Source: Phytophthora colocasiae (taxonomy: Eukaryota > Oomycota > Peronosporomycetes > Peronosporales > Peronosporaceae). Taken from it: a stretch of DNA of 64,000 nucleotides. Position numbers and translations under genes: made by a program. This document shows, in pieces, positions 1 to 10,010 of this stretch; positions within the stretch are counted from its first letter, which is position 1, and each line of letters begins with the position of its first letter. The DNA lies in assembly GCA_018806915.1 (NCBI GenBank), contig JAGKQI010000100.1, positions 2,666,001-2,730,000 of the forward strand. The letters run 5' to 3'. The notes beneath the pieces are model-generated. The model was given only the letters and a program-made list of their open reading frames with translations. It had not been told where the DNA came from and made no database searches.

Positions 1-750
1 CTCGGTCCACTGGTGAACCCCGTTTTTGGCGAGCAGCTGGCGTTCTTCATCGACGAAGGTCGCTTCATCCCTTTACGAATGGTCGTATATGGCAACGAGA
101 AAGTGGCGGCCAAGATTACAGAGCTCCTTGGTCAGTGGTCAAAGTGGTCTAGAAAAGGAGGCGGAGTGACAACCTCGCAAGGGGCGTTCATTCTGGAGCA
201 GCGTCCCGGAAAGCCCGAAGTGAGGATGCCCGACGTGGCATACACACCGCGACATGATGACAGGAATTTGACTCGTGAACAGATATGGACGTATCGTGGC
301 GAACCCTTTGTTCCCATCTTTGTTGTTGAGATTGATAAGCTCTCTGGTCGAGGCTCTCAACGCAGCGCTCTTGATCGAAAGATGCGAAACGAATATTTCC
401 AGCACGGCGTCCAGTTGGGTTGGCTGATCGACCCACGCCCAGACTTTCAGCGGATGTATGAGTACTATCTCGACAACAATGGAGACGTACAATGCTATGA
501 CAACACTGCGTGGAGAGATCTTGACGGTGGCGACGTTCTTCCTGGTTTCAGGATGCGCGCACCTGTGTTGGAAATGGTCTTGAACCAGGATTCGGCTTCG
601 TCGTCGGAAGATGAAGTTGATCTGGTGTGTCCCTATCCAAGATGCAACAAGCGATTCCGATCGCCTGGTGCATTGACTGCTCATGTTGAATGGCACCGTG
701 AGGAGAGATCTATCTCGAAGTACTTAGCCAAGCGTAAGAATCCAGCGTGA
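1..750 (+). CDS. Uma2-type nuclease-fold domain fused to a C2H2 zinc finger (5' partial)
   Basis: The frame is already open at base 1 with no ATG near the edge, so the gene starts upstream; the stop is TGA at 748-750. Counting residues from the GTG at 13, residues 70-190 read as a Uma2/DUF820 domain of the PD-(D/E)XK nuclease fold. They contain MPD (D74), a VVEI strand (E106), a K123/Y128 helix followed by HGV, and a WLIDP strand. This is the order of conserved residues in that mostly bacterial family, so a metal-dependent nuclease fold is plausible. A Ser/Asp/Glu-rich linker leads to one C2H2 finger (C206, C211, H224, H228; CX4CX12HX3H) and a basic tail. The finger suggests nuclear or DNA-directed action; this is inference. 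The next gene is a Crinkler fragment, another family that often carries nuclease-fold domains. Confidence 0.7.
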   Translation, partial: LGPLVNPVFGEQLAFFIDEGRFIPLRMVVYGNEKVAAKITELLGQWSKWSRKGGGVTTSQGAFILEQRPGKPEVRMPDVAYTPRHDDRNLTREQIWTYRGEPFVPIFVVEIDKLSGRGSQRSALDRKMRNEYFQHGVQLGWLIDPRPDFQRMYEYYLDNNGDVQCYDNTAWRDLDGGDVLPGFRMRAPVLEMVLNQDSASSSEDEVDLVCPYPRCNKRFRSPGALTAHVEWHREERSISKYLAKRKNPA

Positions 751-1687
751 ACTCACTATCCATCCAGTGTAGCAACTACGCTTCGACAAGTTCCTATCTA
801 ACCATATCGCAGAACTCATAGCGTGCGATCTAAAAGATAGTTGGCGGCACCAATCAGGAATAAGAAATCATAAGAGAAGATAATACTATCTATTGCTTTA
901 TAGTTTGACGGTCGAGCCCAACATCCAAAAAATACGTAGAAGAAATTTGATTAACTAGATAGGTGGACAACTCTTTGGACTAACCTGCAACGATCTCAAG
1001 CTAATTCAATAGCTGTAGATAGACTGTTCTACCTTGACTGATGGGCAACCCAAATTTGGGGCATTTGTTCCGAATGGAGATCAATCGGCAATCAAAGCCT
1101 AACTGTTGGATCAGTAGCGTGATAGTTTTCCGGTCACAGTTAAGCTCATCCGCATGCTGGTAAATAAACATCCTGTACGACGACTGGATAAATACGTGGT
1201 CCGAAAGAAGGTCTAGATGGTAAATTACGGAAAGTAAAAATAACTGTAATGTTAACTTTGAGTGACGCACAGACTCGTCCTGTCATGGCACATCAGTCAC
1301 ACTCAAAACGCCAACTCAAGCAACGTACAAGTGAGCGAAGAAGACGAAGCTCATTCTTGAGATGTCGACGAGAATGTGGACATCCTCGTCGTCAGGAACG
1401 CAGTCCTCATCGTCAGTATCTTCTTGGTCTGGAAACCCGTAGTCCGATCAGACAGCGACTTCATTTCGTCTGAAAGAAAATCTTACATGTATTTAAAAGA
1501 ACCCGATCACTAATGGCTAATCAAGAATAAAAACCATCAAAGTATAACATCCATCTCGCCATACTCGATCGCCGAGTTCACTTGTAGCGGTTGGCTGGTC
1601 ATACGCCGCCTGGTTCGCGTAAACTCTGAGGTCCCAGGTGACAAAAGATGACCACCGTCGTGCTGCTCCTTCACATCAACTGATCCT
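751..1687. other. AT-rich intergenic stretch, no gene recognised
   Basis: Open frames here (for example 1001-1270 minus and 1249-1473 plus) are short, low in complexity and resemble nothing I recognise. No repeat boundary or RNA gene was seen. Confidence 0.5.
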
Positions 1688-1957
1688 TCAAAATTTGGAA
1701 TTGAGCATACCATTGGGAATAGACATTAAGTAATCTGGTTCTTTCAAACATGTACACCTTAAATACGCTCGTAAATTCTCCCTCACACCAGCATCGTTCG
1801 GGAAGAGCTGCAGGTCTTTGGCGCCACACGTAATAGTTCTTGCATTTTCCACCTTGATTACCTTCTTCAAGTCGCCCACCGTGTCGCTCTCATCTACCCT
1901 CACCGAGAACGCGCTGCCCGCCGCACCAACGATCGCACTGAAAAGCTTCCTGATCAC
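1688..1957 (-). pseudogene. Crinkler (CRN) N-terminal domain fragment, inverted
   Basis: Read on the minus strand from about 1948, the sequence gives [16 protein letters not shown], then a [15 protein letters not shown] segment and LQLF. This is the ubiquitin-like start of Crinkler effectors, whose LXLFLAK motif is linked to translocation into host cells. Here the motif is degenerate (LQLFPND), and the homology fades after about 55 residues into an unrelated tail ending at 1688. The methionine expected just before KLF is absent: upstream on the minus strand there is only YVIR and then a stop. The rest of a Crinkler header and body lies immediately next to it on the plus strand, so this looks like the 5' part of one gene flipped around. 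It is not expected to be expressed as an effector. Confidence 0.75.
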
Positions 1958-2839
1958 GTAAAGGGGCTACTGGACGGAGAAATCGACCCAGCGGAAGAGA
2001 TTGGCGACGTGTTTGGAGGTGCTCCGACGAAGAAGGTTATCCACGTGCTGGTGGTAGTTCCGAAGCAAGAAAACGACCGCTCCCCAGCCATGGCTCTCGG
2101 CGTGGCACCCTCCTTGCCACCAACTACAATATACCGTCACCCTGAACGTCTCAAACGATGGGCTGCAATCAATGCAATGATTCGTCAGAAGAATCAAGAG
2201 GTGAACCAGAAGACAAACGCGAAGAAAACACACAAAAAGCGGAAAAAACACGATGTCGACAAGACTGCGGACTATTCGAGTCTTTGTTGGGAAGATATCA
2301 AACCTATTTACAACTTCGACGATTCTTACGACCTTCAGCCCAGCGATATTCCTGATGCTGAGATCGAGCTACTCCTCGCTCGTATTGTTGACATGCGGGA
2401 ACTCTATGGACAACTCTGGGATGGGAAAGAAGCCAAGAGATTGCTTTTTATCGCCCCGATCCTTGAAACTGTTAGTCGTCTACTCAAGAATGTCCGCATA
2501 TTAGTCAAAGAAGACGTCGTTGGGAAGAACGTGCTCCTGAAAGGTCGATTCGAGTTCGTGCTCCAGCGTGGCACCAAGAGAATTTCACTTGTCCAAGCAA
2601 AGCGTGAAGATATGCTGCAAGGACTGGTTCAGAATGTGACGGGGCTGGAAGTTGTTGCTGATGTCGAAGAACTATCTGTGGTGTATGGCATTGTGACTAA
2701 TTTTCTCGAGTGGAAGTTCTTGATCAGTGAAGACGAGAGGGTCCGACAGCAAGAGTGTACTCTTCCACTCACCGATACCATACCGACTTTTGAAGGATTA
2801 AAAGAAATCGTCGGGAAAATTTACACGATGCTGCAATAA
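1949..2839 (+). pseudogene. Crinkler body: end of header domain plus nuclease-like C-terminal domain
   Basis: The plus frame is open from before 1949 and starts inside a Crinkler header: PDHVKGLL, then IDPAEEIGDVFGG and the HVLVVVP motif (2040-2061) that normally closes the DWL part of the header. A basic segment with KKTHKKRKKH follows and could act as a nuclear localisation signal. The C-terminal domain contains GRFEFVLQRG, then LVQAKREDM, QGLVQNVTGLEVV and a VVYGIVTNFLEW strand. This resembles the PD-(D/E)XK-like Crinkler C-terminal domain, with E in the first strand and Q-A-K where E-A-K is more usual. No ATG precedes the header remnant in frame. The missing N-terminal residues are found inverted at 1688-1957. 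As laid out, this is a broken effector gene, possibly one still under decay. Confidence 0.72.
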
Positions 2840-3110
2840 ATATCTTCCATATGATCGTCCAAGCGTTGCAATCCTTTTGCTAATTGAGATCTTCTTACTT
2901 GCACTCATCTGCTTAATCATGGCATCGAAAGGTATCTCTGATCGTCCATAGCGCTTAAGAGTTTCTAGAGTGGAGTCCAACTAAATATTATACAAAATAG
3001 CAGGGACTTTTTTGATAGGCAATACAATCGTAGCCAACATGGCGCAATAATGGCTACCTACTACTAAGTTCGTCCTATACAGTTTTGGATAAATATTAGA
3101 GAAATTAGCA
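2840..3110. other. Intergenic, no gene recognised
   Basis: Sequence between the 3' end of the Crinkler body and the 3' end of the convergent bZIP/START-like pseudogene. Minus-strand open frames here look like chance. Confidence 0.45.
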
Positions 3111-4486
3111 CTATCCATACAGCGCGAACAATGGCGCAGCAGTGTTACTCTCCCAACGGAGTAGAGCCATCGCGATCTGGTACTTCCAAATCGTGGCGTG
3201 CTTTCTGCTTCGGCCGTTGAGGAGATTGCCCCCAAATGTGACATCACAACCTCGCACGGGAGGTCTTTGAGGCCCAACAACTCCCTGTTCTGCATCCTCT
3301 TGGGGTGGGTCCGTGATCATAAGCCAGTAAAACATTTCCATCCACTGCACATTCGGGTCGTCGTCGTCCTCGACGCACACCGCGGGTTGTGCGATCTGAA
3401 ACAGATGAGGTATCCATTCGGCAGTCGTATCCGGAACAGCAGGAAGACTGTGCGGAATATTGGTGCTGAGCTCCCTTCCTGTAGGTCTCGGCGGATCAAC
3501 AGCGTGTTGTCATTGATTTTCTGTAGAATCTCGAGCTTCTGCACGGACGAATAGATGCCGTGATACAGTCCAAAGTCGCAGTACATTTCCCAGCTCTTGT
3601 GCACCAGCTCCTCCGTCCCAATGGTCTCAATCCTCTTTGTAAAGTTGAACTGCACTCTTCCGTCCTGTGTGATCCGTTGGTGCTGCGTCCAACCCATCGT
3701 CTTCTCCTCCTCCCCAGCCTCCACCTTCTGCATCGTTTCGAAGAATGATGTTGCTTGCCGGTGCGAATCGATCATGATATCTCTAGCTTCTTCCACCGAG
3801 AGTTCCTGGAAGTGGACTGTGCCGATGGACGTTCTCGAGCCAAGTTGTCTCGGAATTGTAAAGTCTTCCTGGAAGCCGTTGCATCTGCTCTCCCAGTGCG
3901 TCGTAGATGAGGATCTGGTCTTTGAGCTCCGAGCTTTCTCTGCGGAGTCCGCGCACCTCGTAGATCGAATGCACAAACTTTTGAACAGAACATCGCGTAG
4001 ACTGCGTTCGTCGAACTGCATCCAGTCGTGTTGGCGTCTGTAGGTCGTCAGCATATTGTTCAGCTCTGTTTCCAGCTCGTCATTTACCTGGCGTAGTCCT
4101 TTACGCTCGTTCTGTTTAACCAGTCATATATAGGTTTATAAAAAGTTATCATGTCAATGACAGTATAGCATCCATGTCCTCACCTTCTTGCGTACGCGCG
4201 ACTGGCGCACGATCTCGCAGTGCTTGAGACGCTTGAGCTCCGCCTTGGCCATGCGGCACTTGGTATCTGACGGTAAGTGCGGTGAAATCTGCATAATGTG
4301 GCGCTCTACGTCGTCCAACGTTACTCGCTGCTTTGCAGACGTCTGTCGGCGTCTCTGGTCCGCAGCAGTCGTCATCGTACTGGGTGAAGAAGGCGGTGAT
4401 GCCGGTGAGGAATCTGCAACGGTAGTGCGTGCTACAGGCGCTCGCAGTGGCGGCGGCGGCACGAGCGGAGGCAAGCGAATCGGCAT
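3111..4486 (-). pseudogene. bZIP/START-like (M96-like) regulator pseudogene, three frameshifts
   Basis: Paralogue of the intact gene at 6394-8039. Exon 1 (4486-4184) has a proline-rich start, then a basic region ending EIVRQSRVRKK. A GT-AG intron (4112-4183, 72 nt) falls right after that lysine, as in the paralogue. Exon 2 opens with a leucine/glutamate coil (NERKGLRQVNDELETELNN). The family frame is then lost at about 3980 (an A-run after LFK), regained at about 3830, and lost again at about 3405 after GYLICF; each step is a shift of one nucleotide. The three pieces together give an ELSVEEARD segment, a START-like region with LEILQKINDNT and VFLLFRIRLPNGYLI, and a C-terminus ending in LFALYG at 3111. 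Either a decayed gene or several sequencing errors; three shifts in 1.1 kb favour decay. An upstream ATG at 4597 is also in frame, but it overlaps a CCAAT element. Confidence 0.7.
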
Positions 4487-4589
4487 TACACAGGTTAACG
4501 ACAGATGAAAGCGACTCTGCATTACACAGGCTAACGAATTTTTTGGGTATTTACATTTATAGCCGGTGATGACGTAGACAATCACTCGG

Positions 4590-4604
4590 ATTTTCATCCA
4601 ATCA
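4590..4604 (-). promoter_or_regulatory. CCAAT module shared with the paralogous gene
   Basis: The 15-mer ATTTTCATCCAATCA occurs here about 105 bp upstream of the 4486 ATG. It occurs again identically at 8100-8114, about 60 bp upstream of the intact paralogue. Confidence 0.5.
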
Positions 4605-5059
4605 GAAATTAGCTTATTTTATAATAAGCTTTCAGCTTAATTAAAATTAAGCAGATTTGTAAGCTTATTTTAATTAAGCAGATTCGTAATCGCCGTGATT
4701 TTCAGCCAATCAGACGCGTAAGATTCCGCTTGGCGCTGATTGGCTCACGGAAACCTTCATAGATATCACCCTTGACCCGGTTCCTTGCACTTATATTGCA
4801 GTGGTGCGCCTGCTACAACCGCTTCTCCGCTAGGAACGCAGTGCAGGTATGTTCACGAAGATGCATTCTAATTGTATGCCAAGTTTCGCCGCTTATTTCG
4901 CAGTATTGGGCGCGCTGTGGGCTGGCGGAGATCAACATTGACCTTGATACTCTTTGTTCCGATAGGTCTGATGCATCCCTATAGTATCAAGTCAAAGAGG
5001 TTCCCAGCCGAGTCCTTTATTTTGCTTGGTACACTGTACCAATATCGTCTTTACCACAA
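4605..5059. promoter_or_regulatory. Divergent intergenic region with repeated CCAAT motifs
   Basis: AT-rich region between two divergent genes. It holds repeated TTAATTAA-like AAGCTTATTTT motifs (4615-4680), a CCAATCAG at about 4708 and an inverted ATTGG at about 4739. These are consistent with a shared promoter for the coiled-coil gene and the bZIP/START-like pseudogene. An additional upstream exon of the coiled-coil gene cannot be excluded. Confidence 0.4.
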
Positions 5060-6167
5060 ATGGACAGCGCCATCTACGACAAGCAGTTGGCCTGGAAGCT
5101 GCACGGACAGCGCAAGCTGGCGAGTAAATCACAGGAGCTGCGACTGCAGCAGGATAACGAGTGCACGTTTTCACCCAAGGTGATGCATCTTTTTAACCGG
5201 ATTTTTTTTTTTACTGAAGGTTCGGCTAAATGGAATTTCTATAGACGAATTCAAGGTCGTTGCGAGCAGAGGAGTTCGCTGCTGAAGAGGAAGAAGCACA
5301 TGGAAATCGCTTTACTATGGCCACTGCTTCTGAGACGGAGGCGGCTCTGCTGCACCCAACTGAGTCGCAAGAAAGCTCCATCCAGATGCACCTGGCACGA
5401 CAAGAACGTGCTCGGGAACATGTAGTTGAAGCGCAGCAGAAGTACGAGTTACTGACTGCAATTCGGAAGTTAAGGCTTGGGTGGCTACAGCTTTTAAAAC
5501 GGTTTTGTGATGCAGATTGGCAGGGGTGCAACTGACCAAGGACTACAACAAGGTCACGACGGTCGAGCCTTTTACACTTAGTACGACGAATTGGGTGAGA
5601 CAAAGTGGTTGGATCTGTAAACCCTTGCTGACTGTGAAAATATCTGCAGAAACCACGGCAAAGCACGATCGAATCGCCTACTCGACAGATTCCTGCAGTG
5701 GAACAAGTTAAGTTAAAGAAACCAGGAAAGTCTAAGGCAAAAGCACAGATTTCAAGGTCAAGTAAGTCTCCTCGATGCACGCATGCGGCTTGTGACGTTC
5801 ACACGTCAAAGGAAGAGGAGGCTTGGGAAAGGTACGTTGAACTCTTCTTGATGCTTTTACCGACGGAATCAACTGACAACGATATAGTGAGCGAGCAACG
5901 CTGGTCTCAATCATCGATGCACAGCGTCGAGAACTTGCGCTTCGAGAGCAGGCACAACAAGAGGCTGTAAGGGTGGCTGAGCGATTCGCAACTGCGACCC
6001 AAGCTTTCGAGGAGCGACTTGTAGCTGTGGAGCAGTCTGCAGCCAAGGAACTGGAAGAGGTCAAACGGCTCCTAGCTAGTCAAGCTGCTGCTACGGATCT
6101 CATTCTCACGTCACTGGGCATCACACAACGACCAGGATCCAACAGCGGCAACTCGCGATACGACTGA
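5060..6167 (+). CDS. Coiled-coil protein with an FSPK motif, five exons
   Basis: Five exons joined by four short GT-AG introns: 5180-5244, 5469-5515, 5595-5649 and 5832-5887. Exons are 5060-5179, 5245-5468, 5516-5594, 5650-5831 and 5888-6167, giving 294 residues. Every junction keeps the frame. The start ATG at 5060 is the first in frame and begins MDSAIYDKQLAWKL. Residues 35-44 read ECTFSPKTNS; an E-C-T-F-x-P-K-x-N motif is frequent in flagellar and cytoskeletal coiled-coil proteins, so a role there is a guess. The middle is basic (KLKKPGKSKAKAQ). The last exon is a long Ala/Glu/Arg helix (VAERFATATQAFEERLVAVEQ) ending in a short Ser/Gly/Asn tail. No family was identified. No signal peptide or membrane segment is visible. 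Confidence 0.75.
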
Positions 6168-6393
6168 GAAATATAGGATGATCATTGAGTTCAGCACCGA
6201 GGCCCTGTTTGCGAACTACTTCAGATCTAACTACGTCAGATAACGGAATCAACTAACGTGAACCGCAGGATGGGTGGTCAATTGATTATATAGCACAATA
6301 CACATCGAACCCAGCACAAACCGCATACTTCCTCCTCCTGCACGCTGCAAGTCGATCTGGGCCAGGCTAAGTTAAATGAGAAAACCCTGCTGT
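6168..6393. other. Short convergent intergenic region
   Basis: About 225 bp between the 3' ends of the coiled-coil gene and the bZIP/START-like gene; nothing distinctive seen. Confidence 0.4.
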
Positions 6394-8039
6394 CTACCAT
6401 GATGTCGACGGAAGGGTGAAGATTGGGCCGACCATCATGTTCTCCCACTTAAAAACGATAGACAGCGTGTTCATGGCGAGGGTCGGGATCGATTCGTGGT
6501 CGCCGTAGTCCATGCAGCCGCCGTATTCGACCTGTGCACCTTCCTGGTAGAATAGATCGCGGTTTTCTCCATCCACAGTAGGCTCGAAGACGAACCAGCC
6601 TGACAACTCCGTCCATTTAACAGGTTTGCCATCGCGGCTGATGGAGCTTAATGTCGGATCTGTTACCCGCTCGGGCGACACCGACTGCACACAGATGATG
6701 AAGCCCTTCCGAGTGCGCACACGGAACAATAAATACACGCATCGGTAGAGTTTGGTGCCGTCTTCACTCCAAGACTCACGCAAAGCCACAATCGTGTCAT
6801 CGTTCACGCGCTGCAAGATGCGGAGCGTCATGAGGCCCCGGAACTTGGTCTCTGTGCAGTCCGGGTCCGAAAAGCACTGCCACGTACTTGTCATCAACTG
6901 CATCGCATTCTGTCCAGAGAAGCGTTTGCGCAGCGAGAACTTGAGGCTCGTCTCGTCCAGCAGCCGCTTGTCCTCCCAGCCCATGATGTTAGCTCCCGTG
7001 CTAATTGCTCTGCCACTGAGTGAGAAGGATAGAATGGAGCGGTAGATCTCGTTCACGAGCGTCGTAGACTCAGTGAAACTGAGCGGTTTGTAGCCCAACT
7101 GCTTCCGCATAGCCACGGCCAGCGGCGTCTTTCCTGTGATAGTCGCTCCCACGAACGTAGGGCGCGGCTCATTGTAGAACGGCGTCTTAGTCTTCTGTAT
7201 TGAGCTCAGTGGGGAGATATCGCAATCACTGCCGTGTGCCGCCAGAGGCGAGGCTGCATCCAAGTACATGGGAGAAGCTGACGGAGAGTTCGTGGGCAGC
7301 GAAGCTGTGGACGACGTCGTAGCTGTGTCTGAGTCTGTATCTGAGTTGTCGGACTCGTCGGACGAGATGGAGGCCGCTCGTTGGGCCATTGCCACCATGT
7401 TAGTGGCGAACTGCTGTCTGTAGTTGAGCAGCAGTCGTAATCTGGCTGCTTCGTTGCCCAGCTCCTCCTGCTCGTTCGTCAGCAGTGCATATCTTCTCTG
7501 AATTTCGTTTGTAGCTTTGGCTTGAGGCGGATTCTCTTGTTTTTGTTTGTTCATCGACAGCTTCTCCAACTGCTGCTCGAGCTCCTTCACTGTGTCCCGC
7601 AGAGTCTTGAGCGCCGCCTAAAGTAAACAAAAATGACAAAAAGTTAATCATCATTAGTATCATCTTCCGTCCTTGGCATCCTCATAAAACTCCATCTTCT
7701 GACCTTGTTGCGATGGTAAGCGCGCTTCACCACCTCTCGGTGTCTGGCGCGTCTCTCCATGGCTGAGAGTTTCCCCTTAGGCGATTCTTTCCCTACTTTC
7801 GTCTCTGTCATCACGGGAGAGGCCGGCAGCACTTCCTGCGGGGCTTGTGGCGTTGATGCGGTAAAGGCCTCCGCCATGTCCACGTCCTTCAGAATTGCTG
7901 CTCCATCACCCGTCTCAGGCTCTGTGAGCAGTAGAATGTCCAGAAGAGCTTGGTCGTCAGCGCTCCAGTGTGTGGGTGGAGCCATAGAAGCTCCAGCGCC
8001 GCTGGGAGCGAGCATGTGCTTGGGCGTCGCCACCTGCAT
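6394..8039 (-). CDS. bZIP/START-like (M96-like) putative regulator, two exons
   Basis: Exon 1 is 8039-7704 and exon 2 is 7617-6394, with one GT-AG intron (7618-7703, 86 nt) in phase 0; the product is about 519 residues. The start is the ATG at 8039 (MQVATPK). Exon 1 ends with a basic region (RRARHREVVKRAYHRNK). Exon 2 continues as a leucine-zipper-like helix (ALKTLRDTVKELEQQLEKL) and a second helix (LLTNEQEELGNEAARLRLLL). An acidic Ser/Asp/Thr-rich spacer follows. The C-terminal half (from about residue 260) is START-like, with LRILQRVNDDT, YRCVYLLFRVRTRKGFIICVQ and a final WENMMVGPIF. This arrangement is common among oomycete proteins, some annotated as the M96 mating-specific family; the exact family name is my inference. 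Predicted nuclear DNA-binding regulator, possibly sensing a hydrophobic ligand. It diverges from the armadillo-like gene. Confidence 0.72.
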
Positions 8040-8259
8040 CAAATAGGAGGCACAGAGCTTCTCGGACTGTCTCGAAACTCGATTTGCTTATAAAGGGACA
8101 TTTTCATCCAATCACTGAATTTTGTCCCGTCTCATAGATATTTACTATTGGTTGAAAATATAAAAGTGACCTTACAAATTGCTAGTGAAAATCGAAAAGG
8201 CCTCTATTACAAGATCGCGCCCGTCTCATGATAAAAACACTGTTCAATATCGTAATAAC
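8040..8259. promoter_or_regulatory. Bidirectional promoter region with CCAAT and TATA-like motifs
   Basis: 220 bp between two divergent start codons. It carries CCAAT at 8108-8112 within the shared 15-mer (8100-8114), an inverted CCAAT (ATTGG) at 8147-8151, and TATAAAAG at 8159-8166, about 95 bp before the plus-strand ATG. Motif calls are by eye. Confidence 0.45.
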
Positions 8260-9947
8260 ATGCTGGACACCACCGCGCACATGCTGCTGCTGCTGCAGCA
8301 GGCCAAGATCAAGAAGGAGGAGCCTGTAGACACTTCTTTTCTGCCTCTGTCCTTGTCCTTGGCTTGTTTATTGCGTCAATTGCCTGCCGGTCTGGCGCCT
8401 CCAGCCGGTAGCGTGTCGTTTCTCCAATTGGATCGCCTGCCTCAATATGTTCTCGAGCGTAAACTCGCCTCGATGCTTCTGGACGATCCACTTCGCGCCT
8501 TCAGTTTCGTGTGTGCTCTAGTTAAGTATACAAAACTTACTCGGGAGCTATTAGGTATTTGTCATGACCACATGAGCAACCAGAAGTCCACGGTGGAAGC
8601 GACGCAGAATGTTGTCCAGGCTGTTGTTCAGGCGCTGCCGCCATTGATCCTTGAAGTTGAAGAGGAAGATGAAGAAGAAGAAGAAGAAGAAAAGGAGGAG
8701 GAGAAAGAAAAAGATCGTAATAAACTAGAAGTAAAGGAGGAGCAGATGTCTGTCTTGGTGAAGGAGAGACCAGTGGAGGTCGTGACGCCTACTGCATTAC
8801 AAACTAGACCTGACCAGGTCTCGACGGTTGCTGCAACAGATCCAGCAGCTATTATGCGTCGAGCGGTGGGTCGAGATGTAGGTGATGGGAGTGCAATATT
8901 GCAGATTATGAAGAAGTTCCCGATGGATATTCGGATACAATCACACGGTGTTCGAGCTTTGAAAGGCGTAATTCGAAGTGTGGAGGATAAGTCGGCTGAA
9001 ATATCTGCTTCAACAACAACAGGAGAAGATAACGAAGATCGTGGAAGTGAAAAGGCTGAAGCGAGTGCACGAGTGGTGATTCAGACGATCATTGACAAGA
9101 TGAAGCAGTTTCCGGACTCGCTAACACTCCAACGGGACGGGCTCTTGTGTCTGGCAGAGTACGCGAATCAAGCGGATGGTCATATCGCGATCATAACATC
9201 GAGTGGAGGGATCATTTCACTCATTGACGCGATGGTGGCACTTCCGGACGACGTGTCTGCCAACATGGCTGGGTTATCTGTGCTAGCTCATCCCAAAATT
9301 GCAGGTAAATTATCTAGCCGTCTATGCCTCTTGCTTTAACGTAGTTAACGATTTTTTCTCCTTGTGACCAGACGAATCTGTGGTACGTGTCAACCCTGAA
9401 AGTCGTCGTCTCGTTCTTTCAGCTATGGAGAGGTTTCCCCTTGATGAGCAAGTGCAGGGTCTAAGTTGTCTCGCTCTAGCAAACCTAAGTTTGCGTCAAG
9501 GTACTGTACTACGTGTTTTATTATTCTACACAGCTGTAACTTACTTTACCGATGGTTTTGTGTGCAAGATGCGAGTATGATCGAAATCGTCTCAAAAGGT
9601 GGATTGGAAATCGTTGTGGAAAGCATGAAGCGATTCGGCTCGACAGCACTAGTCCAAGCTGCTGGGTGCTGGTTCATAACAATTACTAGCGACAAAAATG
9701 GTGAGATAGTTTCCATGTATGCTGGTGATATTACGACTGGACTAATATGTTTTTTTTTGTTGCTGTAGAGGAAATGAAGACAGCATGTTTGGATGCAGGG
9801 GCTCTGCCGGCATGTGAAAAAGCACGACTGCGATTCCCGAACGATCCAAAGGTGCAGCAACATGCCGTACAGGCAATCCGGAATATGCTGCCGGGGGAAG
9901 TGATTGACGGTGAAGAAGCAAGCCCACAGACGTGTTTAGTGCAATGA
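8260..9947 (+). CDS. Armadillo-like repeat protein, four exons
   Basis: Exons 8260-9304, 9372-9500, 9569-9700 and 9769-9947 are joined by introns of 67-68 nt; all junctions are phase 1 with GT-AG ends. The product is 494 residues. The start is the ATG of MLDTTAHMLLLLQQ. The N-terminal 120 residues are helical and leucine-rich. A long acidic run (EEEDEEEEEEEKEEE) follows near residue 135. From about residue 195 to the end there are repeating helical units built on the pattern alanine-rich helix, KKFP or KRFG or ERFPL, then GLxxLA; examples are ILQIMKKFPMDIRIQSHGVRAL, MKQFPDSLTLQRDGLLCLAEYA and ERFPLDEQVQGLSCLALANL. This matches armadillo/HEAT-type repeats, normally a protein-protein interaction scaffold. 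No partner can be named. Its 3' end converges on ABCA-1 with 63 bp between stops. Confidence 0.8.
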
Positions 9948-10010
9948 CGTCGTATCATATTGGTATATTTTCATTTTGGTATCCAGTGGTAGTTCTACTA
10001 CATGTACGGT

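Noticed and set aside
1001..1473. Short frames on both strands in the AT-rich gap
   Set aside because: Short, without ATG support or any recognisable domain.
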